Of a DNA stretch of 8,377 nt, positions 4,651 through 8,377 are shown piece after piece. Location: NCBI GenBank assembly GCA_007120685.1, contig SKNG01000169.1, forward strand, positions 1 through 8,377, given 5' to 3'. Numbering within the stretch: the stretch's first letter is position 1; each line of letters opens with the position of its first letter. The DNA comes from Paracoccaceae bacterium. GTDB taxonomy: Bacteria; Pseudomonadota; Alphaproteobacteria; Rhodobacterales; Rhodobacteraceae. The translations under genes and the position numbers were made by a program. The notes beneath the pieces were generated by a model. That model worked only from the letters and a program-made list of their open reading frames with translations. It had not been told where the DNA came from and did no database searches.

Positions 4651-6822
4651 ATGCCCTACCAACTTTTCCCAACGACCCCGTTCACCCGCGCCGATGCGGA
4701 TTTCGATGTCGAATATCGCTCGCCAAGATCCGCGCAACTGACCGATGGCAGCGTCATCGTGGTTTCCACACAGATCTATTGGGATGACGAAGCCGGCGAG
4801 CGGGTGCGCAATCTGGTGGCGCATCGGTATGAGTCGGACGGGACCTTTGCGGGGGCAGAGGTGCTGCAGGAGAATGCGCATGGCAGTCATGCGCAGGTGG
4901 ACATTGCAGCCCTCGCCGATGGCGGCTTTGCCGTGACCTATCGCCTCGACGGGTCCGATGTGATGCGTCTGCGCAGCTATGACGAGGACGGCGCGCTGCG
5001 CGGTGAACATGTCGTCACCGCCCCGCCGCGCCAGTTCACCGCCGGCGGTCTGGACCGCAGCGAAGCAACCAATACCAGCGACGGCGCGCTGATCGGCCTG
5101 GACGACGGCGGTATCGCCTTCACCTTCAGGGGCTGGCATGCCGGTATGCTTGCGCAATACCAGGGCGCCAGCACCAACTTCACCCAGGTCTTCGATGAAA
5201 ATGCCGAGCCTGTCTCGGGGCCCATTCAGATTGCGCAGTGGGTAACAAATCTTTCGTTCCAGGCCCACGTACCGGATACGATCCGGGTAGAGGACTCGGT
5301 TCCTCTCGCCGACGGGGGCTATGCAGTGATCCTGCGCGCGGGTTCGAACACGCCGGGCGGAGACGAGGATCAGAACCTGCTTGTGGCAATGCGGCTGTTC
5401 AACGCCGACGGCACCCCGCGCGGCGAGGCGTTCAGCGTGGCCACGCCGGACAACCATGACGGCAGGGTGCCCGATGCCGCGGTGCTGGCCGATGGCAGCT
5501 TCGTGATCGCCTGGACGCAAGACGTCCGGGGCGAAGACAATCCGGCCTTCTGGCGCCGCTACGACGCCGAGGGCGAACCGATGGGCGAGGCGGTGCAGGT
5601 GGCACCGGGCGAGGCGAACTTTGCCGGCTCAAGCTCATTCACCATGGCCACGATCACCCCCACCGAGGATGGCGGTTTTCTCATCATCGGCCGTGACGGC
5701 AGCCACCGCGTCGTGCAGCGCTATGATGCCGAGGGCGAGCCGGTCGGCGGGCTGGACCGCAGTTTCCATGTGGGCGCAACGGATCACTTCTCGTCCTTCG
5801 ACAATGCCGATGCGCCGCGGGTCTTCGACATGGGCGAGGACGGCTATCTGGGCTTCTTCAACACCCGTTTCTGGAACCGCGAGGGCGAGGAAACGGTCAG
5901 CATGGAACCCGCCTTCAGCTACCGCATGTACGCGCCGGATATCTTCGGCACCGACGGGGATGACGTGCTGGAGGCCGACGACCGCGGCACCGCGTTGTTC
6001 GGCTTTGCGGGCGATGACACGCTGATCGGCGGCGATGGCAACGATTTCTTCGTCCCCGGCCCCGGCGATGACGTGATCATGGGTGGCGGCGGCACCAACC
6101 TGGCCCGCTTCGGCGGCCAGGAGCGCGACTACGAAATCGCCCGCGGACCGGAGAACACGCTGATCGTCACCGACACGCGTGAGGGCAGCCCGGACGGCAC
6201 CAATACGCTGTCGGACATCTCGCTGCTGCAATTCGCGCCACGGTTCGCGCTCGGTGTGCAAACGGTAGCGGTGGCCGATCTGGACCTTGACGCCATGCTG
6301 ACCGGCACGGTCAAGGACACCGGCGGCGAGGCAATGGAAGGCGTCGCCGTGACCTTCAGCGCCGAGGGCTGGCCGGACCAGACCGTCAGCACCGATGCCG
6401 AGGGCGGTTTCACCATGACCCTGGCCAAGGGCTTGGCCGGCCGGCTGGACGCCGCCCAGGCCTATGACCCGGCCAGCGACGGCCCCATCAGTGCCGGCGA
6501 TGCGCTGGAGGCTTTGCGCATCGCGGTGGGGCTGGAGCCTTCCTTCGGGCCGGCGCAGGCGCAGCATTTCATCGCCGCCGATTTCAACGGCGACGGTCAG
6601 GTGACGGCCGGTGACGCGCTGGACATCCTGCGCGTGGCGGTGGGGCTGCAGGCCGAATACGCGCCGCGCTGGGTGTTTCTGGATGCCGGAACCGACTGGG
6701 ACAGCGTGGTGCAGGACGGGCAGATCGACTACCAGCCGGGCGTCGCGCTGGACGCGCTGTCGGGCACGGCCGATATGGCACTGACCGGCATCCTGATCGG
6801 CAACCTGGCCGAGGTGGTCTGA
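4651..6822 (+). CDS. Seven-repeat propeller / RTX / dockerin-like secreted protein (gene 4)
   Basis: This 723-residue acidic protein is collinear with gene 2. Residues 1 to about 425 carry seven DGG/DGS-type repeats, for example LADGGFAVTY ... SYDEDGALRG and LADGSFVIAW ... RYDAEGEPMG, and probably form a beta-propeller. RTX-type calcium repeats occupy about 430-483 (GFAGDDTLI, GGDGNDFFV, GPGDDVIMG). They are followed by the flank ERDYEIARG ... SPDGTNTLSDI. A carboxypeptidase-regulatory-like beta-sandwich is at about 550-603 (LTGTVKDTGGEAMEGVAVTF, then STDAEGGF). The dockerin-like pair (605-666) has a complete second loop and a first loop D-P-A-S-D-G that lacks one usual ligand. The tail ends LAEVV. 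There is no signal peptide, so type I export is inferred from the RTX repeats. No transporter genes are in view. The FNR-type box upstream suggests control shared with gene 2. The molecular partner is unknown. Confidence 0.85.
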   Translation: MPYQLFPTTPFTRADADFDVEYRSPRSAQLTDGSVIVVSTQIYWDDEAGERVRNLVAHRYESDGTFAGAEVLQENAHGSHAQVDIAALADGGFAVTYRLDGSDVMRLRSYDEDGALRGEHVVTAPPRQFTAGGLDRSEATNTSDGALIGLDDGGIAFTFRGWHAGMLAQYQGASTNFTQVFDENAEPVSGPIQIAQWVTNLSFQAHVPDTIRVEDSVPLADGGYAVILRAGSNTPGGDEDQNLLVAMRLFNADGTPRGEAFSVATPDNHDGRVPDAAVLADGSFVIAWTQDVRGEDNPAFWRRYDAEGEPMGEAVQVAPGEANFAGSSSFTMATITPTEDGGFLIIGRDGSHRVVQRYDAEGEPVGGLDRSFHVGATDHFSSFDNADAPRVFDMGEDGYLGFFNTRFWNREGEETVSMEPAFSYRMYAPDIFGTDGDDVLEADDRGTALFGFAGDDTLIGGDGNDFFVPGPGDDVIMGGGGTNLARFGGQERDYEIARGPENTLIVTDTREGSPDGTNTLSDISLLQFAPRFALGVQTVAVADLDLDAMLTGTVKDTGGEAMEGVAVTFSAEGWPDQTVSTDAEGGFTMTLAKGLAGRLDAAQAYDPASDGPISAGDALEALRIAVGLEPSFGPAQAQHFIAADFNGDGQVTAGDALDILRVAVGLQAEYAPRWVFLDAGTDWDSVVQDGQIDYQPGVALDALSGTADMALTGILIGNLAEVV

Positions 6823-6856
6823 ACGCCCCATCCCACCCGCGCCGCGACGAGGGGAC

Positions 6857-6870
6857 GAAAACCGGTTTTC
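6857..6870. promoter_or_regulatory. Perfect 14-bp palindrome before the mrp operon
   Basis: GAAAACCGGTTTTC is fully self-complementary. It lies 30 bases before the mrpE start, in the only gap between gene 4 and the antiporter operon. No T-run follows, so it fits an operator for a dimeric regulator better than a terminator. The regulator is not known. A -10-like GATAGG (6880-6885) lies just downstream. Confidence 0.4.
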
Positions 6871-6900
6871 CTGTGCGGTGATAGGGCCTAGGTTCCGGGC

Positions 6901-7446
6901 ATGAGCCGTTTTCACCGCTCCCTCTCACGCCGCCTTGCCGTTCTTCAGCGCACCGCCTTCCTGGCCGCCGTCTGGCTGGGGCTGGCCGGCGCCGACCCGG
7001 CCGGGCTGGCGCTTGGCGGGCTGGCGGTGCCGGCGGCGCTGTGGCTTAGCCTTCGGCTGGCGCCCCCGGGCCGGTCGCTGCGCCTGGGGCGGCTGCTGCG
7101 GCATCTGCCGCGGTTTCTGGCCGGCTCGGTTGTCGGAGGTGTCGATGTGGCGCGGCGGGCCTTCGCCCCATCAATGCCGCTGGCGCCGGGCTGGGTAACG
7201 CGCTCCACCTCGCTGCCCGGGGGTGGCCGCGTGGCGCTGGGGGCGGAACTGTCGCTGATGCCCGGCACGCTGGCCGCGGGCTGCCGGGGTGACCGGCTGA
7301 TCGTGCATCTGCTGGACCGCAACGCCGGGTTCGAGGATGCCATCGCGCTGGAAGAGGCCGAGATTGCCGCCATCCTGGGCCTGCCGGAAAACCGGGGCGA
7401 TATCGCCAGCGCAGACCAGAATGCAGAACGGGCGCGCGGCCGATGA
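6901..7446 (+). CDS. mrpE: Mrp/Mnh-type cation/proton antiporter subunit E
   Basis: The product is a small membrane subunit of the multisubunit Mrp antiporter, which exchanges cytoplasmic Na+ (or K+) for external H+ and supports pH and salt homeostasis. The 181 residues begin with a basic stretch, then hydrophobic segments at about 18-53 and 66-82. A soluble C-terminal domain follows with the MnhE-family signature SLMPGT (118-123; usually S-L-T-P-G-T) and VHLLD (135-139). Length is within the family range. The start at 6901 is the first ATG of the frame and has only a weak AGG at 6890-6892 before it. The stop overlaps mrpF by ATGA, which indicates translational coupling. It is the first gene of an E-F-G operon. 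The C-terminal 20 residues are polar and not conserved in the family as I know it. Confidence 0.9.
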   Translation: MSRFHRSLSRRLAVLQRTAFLAAVWLGLAGADPAGLALGGLAVPAALWLSLRLAPPGRSLRLGRLLRHLPRFLAGSVVGGVDVARRAFAPSMPLAPGWVTRSTSLPGGGRVALGAELSLMPGTLAAGCRGDRLIVHLLDRNAGFEDAIALEEAEIAAILGLPENRGDIASADQNAERARGR

Positions 7447-7775
7447 TGGCGCTGTGGCTGCAGGCGGTGGCGCTGGGGGTGCTGGCCAGCCTGGGCGCGG
7501 CGCTCTGGCGGGTCTGGCGCGGGCCGGCGCGGGCCGACCGGATGATGGCCGCGCAGCTGATCGGCACCGGCGGCGTGGCGGTGCTGGTGCTGCTGGCGCC
7601 CCTGCAGGACTGGGCGGCGCTGGATGTGGCGCTGGCGCTGGCACTGCTGGCGGCGCTGGCAGCGGTGGGCTTCGTCAAGGCCAGCACTGCCGACGGCGCG
7701 GGCGACCCGGAGGAAACCCCCGTCGAGCCAGAGGACGACGCAGGGTCCGCCGCCGATCCGGAGCACAGGCCATGA
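7443..7775 (+). CDS. mrpF: Mrp/Mnh-type cation/proton antiporter subunit F
   Basis: This 110-residue membrane subunit has three hydrophobic segments at about 4-23, 36-53 and 58-78. It contains the family landmarks R-G-P-x-x-x-D-R (26-33), GTGG (41-44), D-V-A-L (61-64) and G-F-V-K (76-79). It is required for the assembly or activity of the Mrp complex in studied systems. The start ATG overlaps the mrpE stop. A second ATG follows at once and could also serve. Compared with the usual length of about 90 residues it has an extra acidic C-terminal tail (83-110, rich in D, E, P and A). The tail would lie on one face of the membrane, and its role is unknown. The stop overlaps mrpG by ATGA. Confidence 0.9.
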   Translation: MMALWLQAVALGVLASLGAALWRVWRGPARADRMMAAQLIGTGGVAVLVLLAPLQDWAALDVALALALLAALAAVGFVKASTADGAGDPEETPVEPEDDAGSAADPEHRP

Positions 7776-8086
7776 GCGATCTGGCAATGACCGACCTGGC
7801 CAGCATGGTCCTGACCGGGGCGGGGCTCTTGTTTTTCATCGCGGGCTCGGTGGGGATCATCCGGTTTCCGGATCTGTTCAGCCGTCTGCATGCGCTGACC
7901 AAGGCCGACAACCTGGGCCTGGGGCTGATCGCGCTGGGGGTGGCGTTTCAGGCCGAAACCTGGGCGCAGCTGGGCAGGCTGGCGCTGATCTGGGCGCTGG
8001 CGCTGCTGGCGGCGGGAACGGTGGCGCAGCTAGTCGCCCGCGCCGCCCTCGCCGCGCCCGCCGACCGGGCGGATGCCGACCGATGA
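7772..8086 (+). CDS. mrpG: Mrp/Mnh-type cation/proton antiporter subunit G
   Basis: This 104-residue membrane subunit has three hydrophobic segments at about 10-30, 46-60 and 68-88. The family signature is clear: G-S-V-G-I-I-R-F-P-D (25-34), then R-L-H-A-L-T-K-A-D-N-L-G (38-49). The start at 7772 is preferred because GGAG lies 8 bases upstream, the ATG overlaps the mrpF stop, and the protein then has the normal family length. The frame is open further left, but that would overlap mrpE and mrpF and encodes nothing recognisable. A second in-frame ATG six codons in is a less likely start. The stop overlaps the next gene by ATGA, so all four genes of the operon appear translationally coupled. Confidence 0.92.
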   Translation: MSDLAMTDLASMVLTGAGLLFFIAGSVGIIRFPDLFSRLHALTKADNLGLGLIALGVAFQAETWAQLGRLALIWALALLAAGTVAQLVARAALAAPADRADADR

Positions 8087-8377
8087 TGGCCGCGCTGTCG
8101 CTGGACCTGACGCTGGATCTGGCGCTCTGTGCGCTGGCGCTGGGCGCGGGCCTGGCCACGGTGGCCGGGCGCGGGCTGTTCAGGGCGCTGGTCTTCTTCA
8201 TCACCTACGGGCTGGTCCTGTCCATCGTCTGGCTTCGGCTGGGCGCCGTGGATGTGGCGCTGGCCGAGGCCGCCATCGGCGCCGGGCTGACCGGCGTGCT
8301 GCTGCTGGCCGCGCATGGCCGGCTGGCGCGCATCGGCGCAGCGGGCGATGCCGCCCCAGCCGCGGGCCGGCACCTGC
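8083..8377 (+). CDS. DUF4040 / MbhD-type antiporter subunit (3' end outside window)
   Basis: The open frame begins with ATG-ATG overlapping the mrpG stop and runs off the window end after 98 codons without a stop. It encodes hydrophobic segments at about 8-28, 34-50 and 58-77. The central motif F-I-T-Y-G-L-V-L-S (39-47), then W-L-R-L-G-A-V-D-V-A-L-A-E-A-A-I-G-A-G (50-68), is typical of the MbhD domain (DUF4040). This domain corresponds to part of the C-terminal portion of MrpA in other Mrp systems. In many Alphaproteobacteria this small gene follows mrpG and precedes mnhB, mnhC and one or more mnhD-type genes, so those are expected just beyond the window. It probably forms part of the membrane ion path. 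Only a weak ribosome site is seen, consistent with coupling to mrpG. Confidence 0.85.
   Translation, partial: MMAALSLDLTLDLALCALALGAGLATVAGRGLFRALVFFITYGLVLSIVWLRLGAVDVALAEAAIGAGLTGVLLLAAHGRLARIGAAGDAAPAAGRHL

Noticed and set aside
5635..6915. Long minus-strand open frame across gene 4, and a similar one at 3719-4513 across gene 3
   Set aside because: Both are antisense to well-supported domains and resemble each other only because the sense modules are paralogous.
7337..7771. Extended 249-codon version of mrpG
   Set aside because: The extra part overlaps mrpE and mrpF in another frame and is low-complexity G/A/R. The start at 7772 has an ATGA overlap, a GGAG site and normal family length.
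1..8377. CRISPR array, tRNA/rRNA genes, insertion sequence or integrase
   Set aside because: I saw no regularly spaced repeats, no tRNA-like cloverleaf or rRNA segment, and no transposase or integrase motifs on either strand.

Overview
The window looks like a high-G+C alphaproteobacterial chromosome, most likely from the Rhodobacterales (Paracoccaceae/Roseobacter type). The reasons are the codon use, an Mrp antiporter operon starting E-F-G followed by a DUF4040/MbhD-type gene, and FNR-type TTGAC-N4-ATCAA boxes. The assignment is inferred from sequence character, not from a database match. All genes I accept are on the + strand.

Bases 1-6822 hold a tandem family of four genes that share one C-terminal module. 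The module is a dockerin-like pair of calcium loops followed by a tail of about 57 residues ending in LTGI-L/I-x-G-x-x-x-EVV. Gene 1 (to 316) is cut by the window edge. Genes 2 (507-2639) and 4 (4651-6822) are full-length paralogs of 710 and 723 aa. Each has seven 'DGG..AW / RFDADG.P.G' repeats that look like a seven-bladed beta-propeller, then RTX GGxGxDxUx repeats, a small beta-sandwich-like linker, the dockerin-like pair and the tail. None starts with a signal peptide, which with RTX repeats suggests type I secretion. Gene 3 (3182-4456) carries the same C-terminal module on an unrelated, lower-G+C N-terminus. The 540 bases before it hold what looks like decayed coding sequence, so gene 3 may be a truncated or chimeric member.

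Genes 2 and 4 each have an almost identical 14-bp CRP/FNR-type box upstream (439-452 and 4543-4556). I saw none before gene 3. This suggests that the two propeller proteins are co-regulated, perhaps by oxygen or nitric oxide status. A strong intrinsic terminator (388-417) closes gene 1, and weaker hairpins follow genes 2 and 3.

Bases 6901-8377 begin an operon for a multisubunit Mrp/Mnh cation/proton antiporter: mrpE, mrpF, mrpG and a DUF4040/MbhD-type subunit cut by the window end. All four are linked by ATGA overlaps. A perfect 14-bp palindrome (6857-6870) lies just upstream. I see no functional link between the antiporter and the secreted family beyond adjacency.

The most interesting element is the repeated dockerin-plus-tail module. 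It is carried by different N-termini and is nearly identical in DNA between genes 3 and 4, so it behaves like a shared sorting or attachment tag. No cohesin partner is visible in the window.
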